A stretch of DNA of 64,000 nucleotides from Syngnathus acus (Eukaryota > Chordata > Actinopteri > Syngnathiformes > Syngnathidae), in NCBI RefSeq assembly GCF_901709675.1, contig NC_051095.1:21327956-21391955 (forward strand). Direction: 5' to 3'. The position numbers were made by a program, and so were the translations under genes. Of the stretch, positions 12,717 through 25,039 are shown one piece after another. Position 1 is the first letter of the stretch; each line of letters starts with the position of its first letter. A model generated the notes under the pieces. That model searched no databases, had not been told where the DNA came from, and was given only the letters and a program-made list of their open reading frames with translations.

Positions 12717-15700
12717 TAGATATATTTCTTCCCAAAACATTTTTAATTTTTCTCATCACAGATAACTTTGTCAAAGTGTCCAAATGGGAACCCTCCAAGA
12801 GAGCAACTCGTTGAAAAGCACATTGGCTGCGTCATCAGACAATATGTGCAGGCTTGATGTGCTTCAGTCATAACACCTGCATAAAGATAGACATCTTTAC
12901 CAGCAACCCCACTTTTATGGCTCACTTATGTGGCAACAAACCTGAGATCCACAGGGACCAAAAGCAAGGCTTGCCATAAATGTAATGACGAGACATTTTG
13001 ATTGCTATGATTGATTGGCATTTGAGGTTTCTGACCTGCTGTCCTTATTTTCTTGTCATGTTAGTTAAAAAAATGTTAATTGCTGTCTTTGACAGTTTTA
13101 TTGTGGTTTTTAACATGCAATGTAATATGATGGTGAGCATTATTATTGGCGTTGTTGGAGAAAACTTTGACTTCCCTTATTGTAAAGGCAACTTTCCTCT
13201 GCTTCTTAATGAGTCAATAATGTATGTTGTCATGCATGTTATTCTTATTAGCGCATTGAGCATTTGATGATCACATAGCAACTATCATTCCATACTTCCA
13301 TGCAGGCTCTAAAATGTGTCAATGCAAGGTTATTGGCAGTGTTATCAATGTCATTATATCCACCATGTGTTTTTACGACACCCTTCTCTTATCTGCTCCT
13401 TTATTGGCCATTGGAATGCATGGGCAGCAATACACAGGGCACAAAGCTGTCCACATAAACATGGTTTTCACTTTTCGTTTCCTGGTTTTGTATTCACTGA
13501 AAGTTGATGTCTGGACTCTGCACCAACTGGCCCGGGACAAGATCTGAGGTGGACCTTACGAGAAATGTTCTTATAATAATAGTAATATGGCTGCATGGCA
13601 GACCCAATAATTGCATTTTGGTCTTTTTTTTTTTTCTGTGTGAAATTGACAGTGGCAGTGCTATACATACATATTTATTTATCTAGAAATTGTCAACAAT
13701 ATTGAAAATAACACTGACTCTCACCAGCAAGATATAGAATTTTTTTTTTATCATATCATTTGGACAAAGCTGATTGTATTTGATTATTTGATTTAATGTA
13801 GTTAGCAAAACTTTTAATATTTTGATATAAACAACACAACTCTCTATAGGAGATCCATTTCAACGAGATTCATCAGTGGCTCATGAGTCAAGTGGAGAGG
13901 GAAAAAACAAACATTATTGTCAAAGCATGTTCTGAAAAACAATGAGAATCATGTCTTGTTGTTTTCTTCTTAAAATATGTGACATCAATGCTCTGGCAGA
14001 GTTATCGTGTTGTGTACCTTACCTCAAGTGTGTCGTTTTATATTCATACAAGCTTTAACTTGTGAGAAGGATGTCATTAACTTGTTACCGGTAGTTGTTA
14101 AATAACATTGGACTCCTTAATATCAAACCAGTGTGTGGACAAATAGGTTTTCACCTTTCGCTCAGTGGGTGAGGTGAGCCAGTCAAGCGTCAGCTCTCCC
14201 AACTCTGCTCTCTCCTGTGTTGCTTTAGCTAAGTGCCAGTATTGGGATTCGGGGCTTTTAATCCTGCTGTTAAACGCTGTGGCTTTGTCAGAGGGAGGAA
14301 AAAAAAAAAACCACTGGATTGATCTGGGAACAAAGCGTTGCTTTTGAGAATGAGGGAGCCGTTTGAACCCAGCTAAGTTGAGACTTGCCCCGCTGGCCAC
14401 CCCCTGATCGCTGCGGACATTATGAAGCATTGGATTACATCTCCGGGACTGCCACTGTGTATGAAGTGTTTCTGTGGAATTCTCTGTATTGTCTAACAAC
14501 ATCTACTTGAGCTCAGAGGCTGAGCTGGTGGGAGGGAAGGGGGGTTCCCTTTAAGAGCGAAGGTGTGTGGTATTGGTGAGCCATGGCTGGAATCTTAAAA
14601 GTATTTTTTTTTTTCCTCTCTTCAACCCATTTAAGCTTTAAAGGCTTTGAAGGCAAAGATATCTTGTCATTATAGAGCCATACCTGCCAAAGTGAAAGAG
14701 CCGGAGCACTTTGGTGTGCCGAAGTTTCAGGTGAACTTTGGCATGTGCATATCTTCCTCTGACTTCTATATCAACAGGTATGCTCCGCTCTGGGATTATA
14801 GAAGCAAAAAAAAACTTTACCGTTTTTACCTTCAAGCATTCTATTTCCTAGATGTCTCTTTGCAGAAAATCAAAAGCCTGAATTTTGCCCCCATAACACT
14901 CCAAGCAGTCACCCAGAACTATCTTTGCTCGATTCTGTATCTTCCCAAGCAAACAAAAGCTTGGGAATGCTTTCAGAGGCAGAGGAGACAAGTCTTCCGA
15001 GATGGCTTGTGACACTTCCCATCTTCGTGTCACACAACAAAGGGAGCTGAAGGACGCGACACAAAACCTGAATCGGCCATTCTCAATCAGTGACAGATCA
15101 CTTGAGAATGTATTACACCTTGTTACCCAAACACGATCAGAGGCCGTAGGCTTTAAATTTGTTTGGGTTTGTGTCGAGATAGGTCAGCTCAGTTCAGTGA
15201 AGCTTGTGTTTGTGTGAGGGGAACACCAAGCATGAAGTAAAAAGGCACCTTTTAAGATGTTATCAGGCAGCGTGAGAAGATTACTCTTGTCTGAAGGCGT
15301 GCTCTCTTTCTTTGGATGGCTTATTCATCTAGGATGCGTGACTTTGAACATTTGTAAACACCTTAAGCAAACTTAGTGATGCTATTTGATGCCGCATTTG
15401 GGGAGAAAAGGGAACATCTTGTTTTTTGTTTCTTGACTAATTGTACTTGCTGTTCTAGCTGTCATCCACTAAACAGGATATCTCTTTCTCAACAAGTCAG
15501 TGCAAAGCTGAGTAAGCTTTTGTTGCATTCTCTGTTATGTTTTAATTGTTGGAATGCACAGCCCCATGAAGCCTTCAGATTTTTCTTTTGCATGTTAAAT
15601 GCGAATGGAAATAAATGGATGGAAATAAAAAAGACATTTCTGAGAATTGTATTTATTATAAAAGTTAGAAACTTTGTAAAGGCATTTTTAAAAAATATAA

Positions 15701-15837
15701 AAATCTAGTAGCATCATTTTTGTTCAAATACACAGATTTTCCAACTGCAATTGAAATAGGAAAAAATCATCTTTTCTATTCTACTATTGTGTTTTTCAAT
15801 GAATTAATATGATTTGTCTTCACACATGCAGTAAAAT

Positions 15838-15882
15838 AAATAAATAAATACATAAATAAACAAACGAATAAATAAATAAATA
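15838..15882. repeat. (AATA)n microsatellite
   Basis: Imperfect tetranucleotide run of AAAT units with a few substitutions. Confidence 0.85.
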
Positions 15883-17599
15883 CATTTCAATGAAATATGT
15901 CCAATTTATATATTGTATATAGGAATTATATATCGTAATATAACATGTATACTCCGCAGGTACAGTTATATGGTTTGTAAAATTCCTTAAATTTAGATGA
16001 ATATTTTGCTGTTTTCAACCAGTGATCTGAATGATTATAGAAACTACTGATCTCACGGGTTTTGAGTGAAAGGAAAGAAGCATGCTTCTGAAGGCATATA
16101 AGACTAACATTTACATGACTTTCTTCTAAACAGATATTCTGAGAAGGGACGTTCAACAAAGAAGAAATACAAATGAAAAAATACAAATAAAAGAAGTAGA
16201 TGCTAATAAAGTATTATGCTAATAAAGATCTACCTATAAACCTGTACCTGTGAACTAATATACAGCCTATCGCATAATCCTGACAGCTCTTTAAGATGAT
16301 AATACAGGCAATGCAAGGATCAAAGGTTAAAGGGGTGCTACGGACCGAGGAGGTGTGGGGGTGGGTCAGCAGGGGTATGACAGAAAGGTTCAAACAGCTT
16401 CAGGCAAATCATGCTTTGCTGGCGCTGGCCACTCGCAAGCATGGGTGGGATAGGTGGGGTGGATCAAACCATTTTAAAGCAAATGGGGGGTGTACTGTAT
16501 TTTTGTTGGGGAAAATATTATATTTATACCAAATTCAGTTTGATATTTTTCTATCTTGTTAAACATAATATACTCGAAAAATAATCTAAAGAACTCTAAA
16601 ATCTTGGGGGTGCTCGGATTGTCTTGAGATGTGTGCTTTCGATATTCACATTCATCCGGGTATTATTGGTAATGAATGAATGAATGAATGAATCTATGCT
16701 TGCACCTCTTAAAGTATGAAATTGTCCATACGGGGTAAAACATGTCTGAGGCTTTCATCTCCTGCGCTACATGCAGGTGGATGTAAACATGCATAGCTGT
16801 AGAGAGATAAGAGCTTCGCTTTGAGGTTTTATCACTCACACGTGGCATAGGGTAGCTTTGCTGGGCCTAACCTTAGCATCTCTAGAAGATCTTTCATTAA
16901 TCTGAAACCTGCACAACCTTCAAAAAGATCATTAAAACGGGCACTCCAGATTTGAAAACATCATCACGCTTTGCAGGTAAAATAAACAAACTTTTCATGC
17001 ATTCATGACGCTCAAAAAGACAATGCAGGATCACTAAAACACTAGTTGTATAAACTAAATGGCTATGACTAAAAAAATCAATTGAAAGCTTTTTCTAACT
17101 CTCTTCCAGTTCTAAAATACTAAATGAATTATGTATGGAATTTCTCTTAATGCTCTATTTCTTCCATGCACCATTCCTTTTTTTCTTTTACAGCCTGCAC
17201 CTCCAGTCAAGCCAGATCCTTCCCTCACAACATATGCATTAATATTTTTTGGGTGTCTTACGTGCTGTGTTTCAAAAATGCATTGACTGATTACTTGACT
17301 GAAATCCTCCTCATTGCCTTGTGCAATTATCTTAGCTATTGCTGTCGTCTTTGTCTTGTGCATGTAAGCGTGTGTGGTATTGCTGTGCGCATGATTTATG
17401 TACTTGTCAGGATTGGCCGAGAGGCTGTACTTCAAAAACCTCTTAACTGAAGATTGACACTGTTTCTGTCCAGACCCACATGTTTTATTTTTACAGTTTC
17501 TTGCGAAGTGGTATTTGGGCTCAGGTTGCCTTTTGTGATGGGATTGTCCATGACGATACCAGTCAGAAAAGGCGAAGCGTCACCGTGGAAAGCACTCAC

Positions 17600-17649
17600 T
17601 CTCCTTCTTTCTCTCTTTCTCTCTCTTTCTCTCGTTCTCTTTCTCGCTC

Positions 17650-17717
<68 letters not shown>

Positions 17718-17739
17718 GCACACACACGCACGCACACAC
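17600..17739. repeat. (CT)n / (CA)n compound microsatellite
   Basis: An imperfect CTTT/CT stretch is followed by about 60 bases of pure CA and a CACG-variant tail. Open frames on both strands across it are composition artefacts. Confidence 0.95.
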
Positions 17740-19149
17740 CTCCTGATAGACAGCTCCATCCTTTCAGAATGCGGCCAAATGACTTGAACCTTAGGTGTGT
17801 CTTTTTTGTTTTGATTTCCTCTGCATTACTGTTGGTACCTTTCCAGCTAAAGTTCAAAAGTGAAATGGTTGCAAAACACATAACAGACATGTCTTCAGGC
17901 CTGCGGTTGGGCTTTCCCCAGTGTCTTCTAATTACAAGTATATCAGGATCTTTTCATGGGACGAGATGGCAACAGTAAGGCGCATTCAGGAGTTGTTTGG
18001 TAATTAGCTGTGAGATCATGTTGTAAATCTTCTTTTCTGGTGAAAAGCACAACGGAGTTGGTATTTGGTCAGCTGTCTCATATAACAAAAAATTACAGAC
18101 AAATAAACTTTTTGAACAGTTGTAAGCCATTCTCAAGAACATGAATTGAGGTTGCTCTTGGGAAAGAGGATGTCAAGTGTTGTTCCTGTGATCATTTGTT
18201 GCACATAACACATATAAAAATATATGTAATTGATGTAGATCAGCAATGTGTAGTTAAAGTGGTCCGACACCACAGAGAAAGCACCTGTGTAAAGTGCTCC
18301 AGTGTATTCCATTCCAGTATATTCCATTTTGTAATCCCATATGGCATTACAGCCACCATCAAACCATCTGCACCCTGCTGCTTTACATCTGAGCCAGCAG
18401 AAGGAAGGGACTCAATAACCTGCATTTACCTAATGAAATAGCACCAAAACGATGAGGCTTCGGTTACAGCGGCAACATTGCATGAATCACCTGTCAGGTT
18501 TTCACCCTGCATGCTGCACCTTATGCATGTGATTCATTGCTTCAATGTCCCGTCAAGAGACTGCATGCATGGCTGCAGCCAGTCTCATGTCAGACATGAA
18601 GGGCCTCCCGGACAGAACACAGTACAACATGCCTGCCATACTCCTTTTTGGCCTGTTTGAACATATCGTGGAACTCTAAATTCAAACAATCTCACAATGC
18701 TCTTCTTGTTTCATCACTAAATCAGCTGAATCGATAGCACCTATTATTTTTCTTGTCCATTGGCTTTTTCCTAATCTACAAGTAGATCACATAAATGCCA
18801 AAAGTACAATATTTCGGCTTCTAAGAGCTGACATTCAGTGCCTGTTGTAGGACTTGAAAAAGAGGGAGCCAGCATGTGGAAGCCCGGAGCATGTGAGATG
18901 GCACCGGGCATGCTCTGTTTTTTGATCTCACCAAGGTAGCTATGCCATGTTTATTTATTTGCTTATATGGGTATTCAATACAATGTTTGATCTTTTTTTT
19001 TCTTTAGTTCTCCCACAATCTCCACACACCTTTGTGTTTATGGAATAAAGTAGAAACTTTGTTGTTAATTAAAACTCTCTTGTGTATTTCCTTTCAGTAG
19101 AATACTTGCTATGACGCCAGTAGCATGAGAAAGGACTACGTTGCAGAGC

Positions 19150-19460
19150 TTGTGTTTGTACTGTGCAGGATCAACGGCCGCTTGCTCGAATTCAGTCACA
19201 ATGAGATATTAAACATTAACTTTGAGTAATTATTCAATGGTTGGATCTCTGTACAGCTATTAACTAACATATTTACAGCTTTGGGCGCAGTTAAGTAAAT
19301 GCCAGTGTTAATATTTAGCTGGCAGTCGCATCACAGTCTAATTTCAATCGAAGCAGTGTGAAACAGATCCAGTTGATACGCTCATCAGTCGTGTTTATTG
19401 GTGCACTTGACAAAACAATCCAGAGAATGTGACAAATGATGTGATCACATTTTCTTCTCG
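19150..19460. promoter_or_regulatory. Candidate conserved non-coding element
   Basis: About 300 bases of evenly mixed, repeat-free sequence with closely spaced homeodomain/POU-like motifs (GAGTAATTATTCAAT, TTAGCTGGCAG, TCTAATTTCAATCG, AATGATGTGATCACA). It sits mid-way in the gene-free interval between fgf20 and snx25. Texture-based guess only. Confidence 0.25.
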
Positions 19461-21009
19461 AGCACTGACCAAAACATTTTCATGGCAAAGTATTGATGGT
19501 CCACTTTTTTTTGGGTAAGTTTTATGAAAGGTGTGCTTGTTTTGTTAATATTCCCTCAATGACTTACATACATTGAAGCTGTTGTGATTTGCTCGTGCCC
19601 AGATTAAGTGTTATGTGCAACTGTGCTGGTGACGTTTCCTGTCAACAGCTTTTTGAAATGTATGTGTAAAGTTTTTCTTTCATTTTCTTCAGGTTGTAAA
19701 TCGAAACGAGAGTGAAAAATGTAAATTTATTAATTAATCTACGCTCTCCCGTTCAAATGCCAGGTTTTTGAGAAAACATTTTAAACTTTTTGAGAGGGGA
19801 AATAAAAATACACAAATGAATTAATGCTGTGCTCATACAAGCGCGCCCACGCTCATATAAATGGTATGTGGCTGGGGTCAGAATTATCCAATCACGTGCA
19901 AATTCATGTTAAATGGGAGTTAACATGGATCAGCTACAATTTAAAGTGCCCCTGATAAACCCCCAATAGTGCTTTGGAGCAGAAACCTGAAAGTTTGGTG
20001 CTATCACTGACTGCTAATTAGAATTTGCACCAACTTGACTCACACCTTAAGACTCCAGTTTCAGCTGAAGAAAAAGATCCACAAAGGATAATGCTACCAT
20101 CAAAATGCTTTACTGCAGGTATAATATTCTTTCAGCGTTGTGAATGCACCAAAGATACCTCATGAGATTATAGCCCAAAGGTTGAACACATTTTGACACC
20201 TGTGTTTGGAAAATTCTTTAGTCTAAACAGTCACACAACAGTTCTATGAGGCTGACAACACTTGTGTGACCACATTAACTCAGTTGTTTGATTTTATTAC
20301 TCCTCTCAAAAATATGTTTTTAATTTTTCAATTGAGTTATATATATAATATGTTATATTAGTGGTATGAAAATGTGAAATGATTCAACTTTGTCTATTTC
20401 AAAAAGCCTTTTAACAGGAGTGCGTAAACCTTTTCTATCCAATATAGGTTTCATTTATTGGGCTAAACATTGGCAAGTAAAAATTATGGCTGCATAAAAA
20501 TTCATACCCCTGAAAATTTCAGTAGAGATGTTTTTTTAGAACAACAGTCAGTATTAATGACGCCCATTATTTATTTTTGCATGGGCTACTTTTTTTCACA
20601 CAACAGCCTGACTATTTCAGGGAAAGGAGAAAAACATTGTACTATTGTTTCCTGGCTTGCTTTGTCACATTTTGTTAATAGTGTCCAATTGCTGAAAAAA
20701 TTCATGTGCACAGCCCTATTCATGTCCACTACAACTTGTGAAAATATAAAAGTGATCTGCACAATATTTTGGAAGTCTTTGAGATTACATGTGCACTCCT
20801 ATGAGGAAAAAAACCCACTATCACCTCCACAAAATCGAAAATATTGTGCTAGTTTTTACAAGTTGGACAAGAGTACGAATGTGCATATGAATATTGATGG
20901 TGATTGGCTTAGTGATGCATATCCATTCAAACGTTGACCAAGAATAAATGATGATTTTCCTGCTTTTACAAGGAGGAAGTGATCAAATAGATTACCATAT
21001 CTTCATTGT

Positions 21010-21330
21010 AGTTTCATCCTGACCTGCACGATAAGAGACCCATAGCCCTCAGCAGCCTCAAGTAGCATGTTGCTAGATCTCTATTGATAACCAAGTGGGC
21101 CTCATCATTAGGCTAAGAGATATTTTATGGCCTACACCTTGTTAAAACAGCGAACCGTCACAGAGAAGTCATTACGCCATTTGTCAGGCTGTGTGTGTTG
21201 CCCGTTTGGAGGGGCCCTTGGTGAGAGAAGTAACTAGTCCCGTTGAATGCTTGAGTGGAGATCAATAGGCCCAATGTTTGAGTCACCAGCCAAGCCTGAG
21301 ATGTTTGGGGATTCATCACTTTTGTTTTTG
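21010..21330. promoter_or_regulatory. Candidate conserved non-coding element
   Basis: About 300 bases without repeats, GC content above its surroundings, containing compact mixed motifs (TCTATTGATAACC, GAGATCAATAGGCCC, TCATTACGCCATTTG). The GATA and ATCAATA cores could bind GATA and HNF6/Cut-type factors. No conservation data available. Confidence 0.25.
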
Positions 21331-22096
21331 TTTATTCAAGTATCAGGTTAATCTGCTTTAGAAAAGTCTGCAAGAGGCCTGACCTCTTCCCAAAAGCTGC
21401 AGCTGACCCCCCTTCTCCGCTGTTGACAGCTCAGCGTGTCCATACTGCACGGGGAAAATCCAGCGATGTATGCTTTATCTTTGGATGTGTTATCTACCTG
21501 ATGGCTTCAAGGTTCCGTTCACACTAAAGAAATCACCTTGGGGATGAAAAGAAGAAGATTATGTTTTGTGTCAACTGGAGCACTGCCCTTTGTTGACACT
21601 TGCATCTGCCTGCTTTATGTGGCACTTATAATTTGACGATTTGCATTTCACAATGCTCAAGTTTATCTCTTGATTGTCTTTGAACACTTTGGGTCTTTGT
21701 GAGTAACCTGGAGGATTGTACCTTTTCGAACTGGTCAACAGGGCCAGAGTGGGAATCATTTTCAGTCCTGGAGTTTCACGGCTCAGACTGGCCCATATTT
21801 GTTCAGAAAGTTTGCTGAAGATCCACCTCCTGGTAACACCATCCCGTTACAAATTAATCTACAAAAAAAAATATGCCATGTGTGGTATTGAAGAAGGGAT
21901 AGAGGCATTTCACATATTTGAGAATGAAAATCATTATTACTAGAGTAAAAAACACCGTTACCTTTATCTTCCAATACATCACCTCAAATTAATGTCAAAC
22001 TTCCACAGTCTACACCAGTGATTCTCAACCAATGTGCTGGGGCACATTAGTGTCCCGTTGGAGCTCTTAAAAGGACCTCCAGGCCTTGATGATCCA

Positions 22097-22290
22097 TTTT
22101 TCACTAACAAGCTCAGTTTATGTATGTTTTGATCAAGAAAGTGGGTTTAATTTTCTTTTTTATTTATTCATTTTGGACAAATAATGAAATAATGAATGCC
22201 TTGAAACCACTGTTAATGAGGACTATGGCCATGCTCGTTCCTTCATGTCTTGGTGGTAGTCACAAGACGTACAAGGTCACAATTATTGCC
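22097..22290 (+). repeat. Unnamed interspersed repeat, copy 1
   Basis: Matches 60,553-60,745 in the same orientation over nearly 200 bases: CCATTTTTCAC, ACAAGCTCAGTTTATG, AATAATGAAATAATGAATGC, CTGTTAATGAGGA, TATGGCCATGC, CTTCATGTCTTGGTGG. An end resembling a hAT terminus (CAGTGATTCTCAACC) lies just upstream at 22,017, so the block may be the interior of a hAT-type element. Confidence 0.75.
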
Positions 22291-22689
22291 GGTGATAGTG
22301 GGTTGATTTCACTCATAGGACCTGACATGTGACATAAACCCACAATATTGTGTAGAACGCTTTTGTATTTTCACAGGTTGAAGTGAACAAGAGTAGGAAT
22401 GTGCGTATTATTTTTGGTGGCAATTAATTGCCATTTCAGACACTAGGTGGCAACAAAACGTGGCACAATATGCATTGCAATGCTTGCCTCCCTCCTGTGA
22501 TGTAGACAGGCTGAGATGAAAAAAAAAAAAAAGTCATCAGAGCTACAAAGACATCATGACAAAGGACATATCACCCCTAATTGTAGGACTGCTGGGTGAG
22601 AGGCCTGGTACTGAGGTCCGCCACCATGTCTTAAATTAGTGTTACTTTTGGTATTAAATGATTACAACATTGTAACAAAGGTAGTCAGT

Positions 22690-22838
22690 GCAATATATAA
22701 TATAATATAATATAATGTAATGTAATGTAATGTGATATGATACGATATGATATGATATGATATTATATGATATAATATAATATAATATAATATAATATAA
22801 TATAATATAATATAATATAATATAATATAATATAATAG
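22690..22838. repeat. (TATAA)n pentanucleotide microsatellite
   Basis: A TATAA array interrupted by TGTAA and ATATG variants, with the pure array at both ends. Confidence 0.95.
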
Positions 22839-23013
22839 CCTGGCTAAAATATATTTATTGCATGTGTACAACGAGGTGATAGTTAGATGGATAGATTAGT
22901 GTCGCGGACGCACGATGGTCGATGATTTCAGACGGAACAAACTGGAGCAGTGTATATTGGAGCCCGGGCCAGCAGCAATTCAACGGAACGTAAAAATTAT
23001 TCATTCATGGTCT

Positions 23014-23216
23014 GCACATTGCCTGAGATTTTGTCTTCTAAATTTATCTACTATATCCATCTAAATAATCTACAATATTCTGCACATTGCCTGAGATTTT
23101 GTCTTCTAAATGTATCTACTATATCCATCTAAATAATCTACAATATTCTGCACATTGCCTGAGATTTTGTCTTCTAAATGTATCTACTATATCCATCTAA
23201 ATAATCTACAATATTC
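23014..23216. repeat. Three-copy 68-bp minisatellite
   Basis: A unit beginning GCACATTGCCTGAGATTTTG occurs at 23,014, 23,082 and 23,150, exactly 68 bases apart and almost identical. The very low divergence implies recent amplification; a polymorphic copy number is likely. Confidence 0.95.
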
Positions 23217-24087
23217 TCGTTTTGGAAAGCCACAACAATAATATTGAAACTGGCCTTGGATTACCTGTAGTTTAGATCACTAATGGATATCAAAAATGTG
23301 TAACTGTACCTAATGCAGTGTCCAATGGGGACGACTAAACTTGTGAGTGCCTAGAAAAATTAGAACATTACCACCATCTATTGGATTAAAACGGATGCAC
23401 GGTGCACTTTAGCAATTAACAGCGCCCCCTGCTGCCGCCCCTCGAAACTTTCAACATTGACCCCAACGTTTATATAGATATTTTTTCCCCTCAATACTGG
23501 ATGCATTAATGTACGGGCATTTTGCCTGCATATTCAAGATCAACCGTGGTGCTGTCACGAAGCTGTTTTGGCCCTTGTACCTGGAGTATAATGGAGAAAA
23601 ATGATGACGGGAATATTCGGTACAAATTAAAATAACAGATCAGTACAAATTATCACCATCCCGCATGCATTTTTTTTTTTTTTTTGCATAGAAACTGTTT
23701 TTCCTCGCATCAGTTTATGTCCAGGCACGGCGTGTCACACCGGAGCTAGGGAGTGGTAGCGCACAGTCAGAAATATTTTATCCCCACCACCACCACCATT
23801 GAGCAATTCGTTTTGCATTTTTTTTTTTTTTTTAAATTACGTTATATTAAGAGGTTCAGGTTAAAAGGTCCACTCTACTCCAATCTAACTCCTGCTTTCA
23901 TGGTTGTTTGTTTTGCACCTACTGCTGTTTGTGAGCAAGGGGAGGGGAAGGGGGATACTCTTTACTTGGGCTTTCGAAGAAAAGTCTTTAGGGTAAAGAT
24001 TTAATAGGCTTGTTGTAATAGGCTTAAATTAACTATTTTGTTGAATGTTCCGCGGCTAAATTAATTTAAAAGGACGTTTATATAGAG

Positions 24088-24802
24088 CAAGGACTTTCAA
24101 CTGATTTTGTCCAAGGGACCACCATTATAACCAAGAAGCAACACTGCTTCGGCGGAATATTACTTTATTTTGTACCAAAGGAGGATAGCCCTATACAGAC
24201 TATTTATTTGCATCTGTAAATCTATTTTGGGAATCTCAGCTACATTTGACATAATTTAGATGAGTAAATGATTCACACAATTCGCTGGAAAATAAATCAC
24301 GTCTAAATAATAATTAAATTTTATTTTTAAAAACGTTGCAATTATTTTCCATTTCCAATTTCGCGGACAACCCGCAATACAGCTACGGGCCACTAGAGGG
24401 CCGCGGACCATCCATCCATCCATCCATTTTCTGAACCGCTTAGTCCCCACGGGGGTCGCGGGAGTGCTGGAGCCTATCCCAGCCGTCAACGGGCAGTAGG
24501 CGGGGGACACCCCGAACCGGTAGCCAGCCGATCGCAGGGCACACAGAGACAAACAACCATTTGCACTCGCACTCGCACCTAGGGACAATTTGGAGTCTTC
24601 AATCGGCCTACCAAGCATGTTTTTGGGATGTGGGAGGAAACCGGAGTGCCCGGAGAAAACCCACGCGGGCCCGGGGAGAACATGCAAACTCCACACAGGG
24701 AGGGCCGGAGGTGGAATCGAACCCGCACCCTCCTAACTGTGAGGCGGACGTGCTACCCAGCGCGCCACCGAGGGGCCGCGGACCACAAGTTGATAATAAC
24801 TC
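24088..24802. mobile_element. hAT-type MITE interrupted by a SINE
   Basis: An exact 8-bp duplication, ATATAGAG, lies at 24,080-24,087 and 24,803-24,810, the target-site length of hAT elements. The ends CAAGGACTTTCAACTG and (complement of the right end) GAGTTATTATCAACTTG are imperfect inverted repeats, followed inside by GGGACC and GTCCGCGG motifs. Without the nested SINE the element is about 340 bp, too short to encode transposase. Confidence 0.7.
24411..24772 (-). mobile_element. tRNA-derived SINE nested in a hAT element
   Basis: Minus-strand copy of the SINE at 12,342: the tail reads CATCCATCCATTTTCTG on the plus strand at the left, and the B box is at the right (GAATCGAACCC). The 13-bp duplication GGGCCGCGGACCA flanks it (24,398-24,410 and 24,773-24,785), so it landed inside the hAT terminus after that element was already present. 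Confidence 0.9.
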
Positions 24803-25039
24803 ATATAGAGCATATTTGTGCTGTTTATCATGTCATTGGTGAAAAAACAAGAACTTCTGATTGAAGAAAGTGAAGTCGATTCTTTTCTCTCAAACACACA
24901 CATACACATGCAGACACGAGCCCAAGACTCGTTGTGCCACATTTATTTATCTATTCTCATAGAACCAGAGCCGGTGTAGGTAAACGCTACAAAGTCTTCA
25001 CGTGTGTGCACTTGATTATATTCATTTATTTCCCTATTA

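Larger units (their letters stand above)
8220..25000. other. Gene-free interval between fgf20 and snx25
   Basis: No exon of any family I recognise occurs on either strand in about 17 kb. Identifiable contents are the SINE at 12,342-12,716, degraded SINE pieces (such as 10,730-10,850), tandem repeats at 9,745-9,847 and 23,014-23,216, microsatellites near 15,838, 16,670, 17,600-17,739 and 22,690-22,838, an unnamed repeat shared with acsl4 intron 5 (22,097-22,290), another shared with acsl4 intron 6 (about 10,035-10,135), and a hAT element at 24,088-24,802. The rest (notably 13-15 kb and 18.7-21.5 kb) is unique-looking, moderately AT-rich DNA and could hold fgf20 enhancers. Confidence 0.6.

Noticed and set aside
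12392-12814. 140-codon open frame and antisense frames over the same interval
   Set aside because: They cover the SINE; similar frames appear over each SINE copy (24,256-24,842; 44,261-44,775).
20470-20937. 155-codon open frame in the gene desert
   Set aside because: Composition is that of AT-rich random sequence, it resembles no family I know, and it has no splice sites, Kozak context or neighbouring exons to support it.
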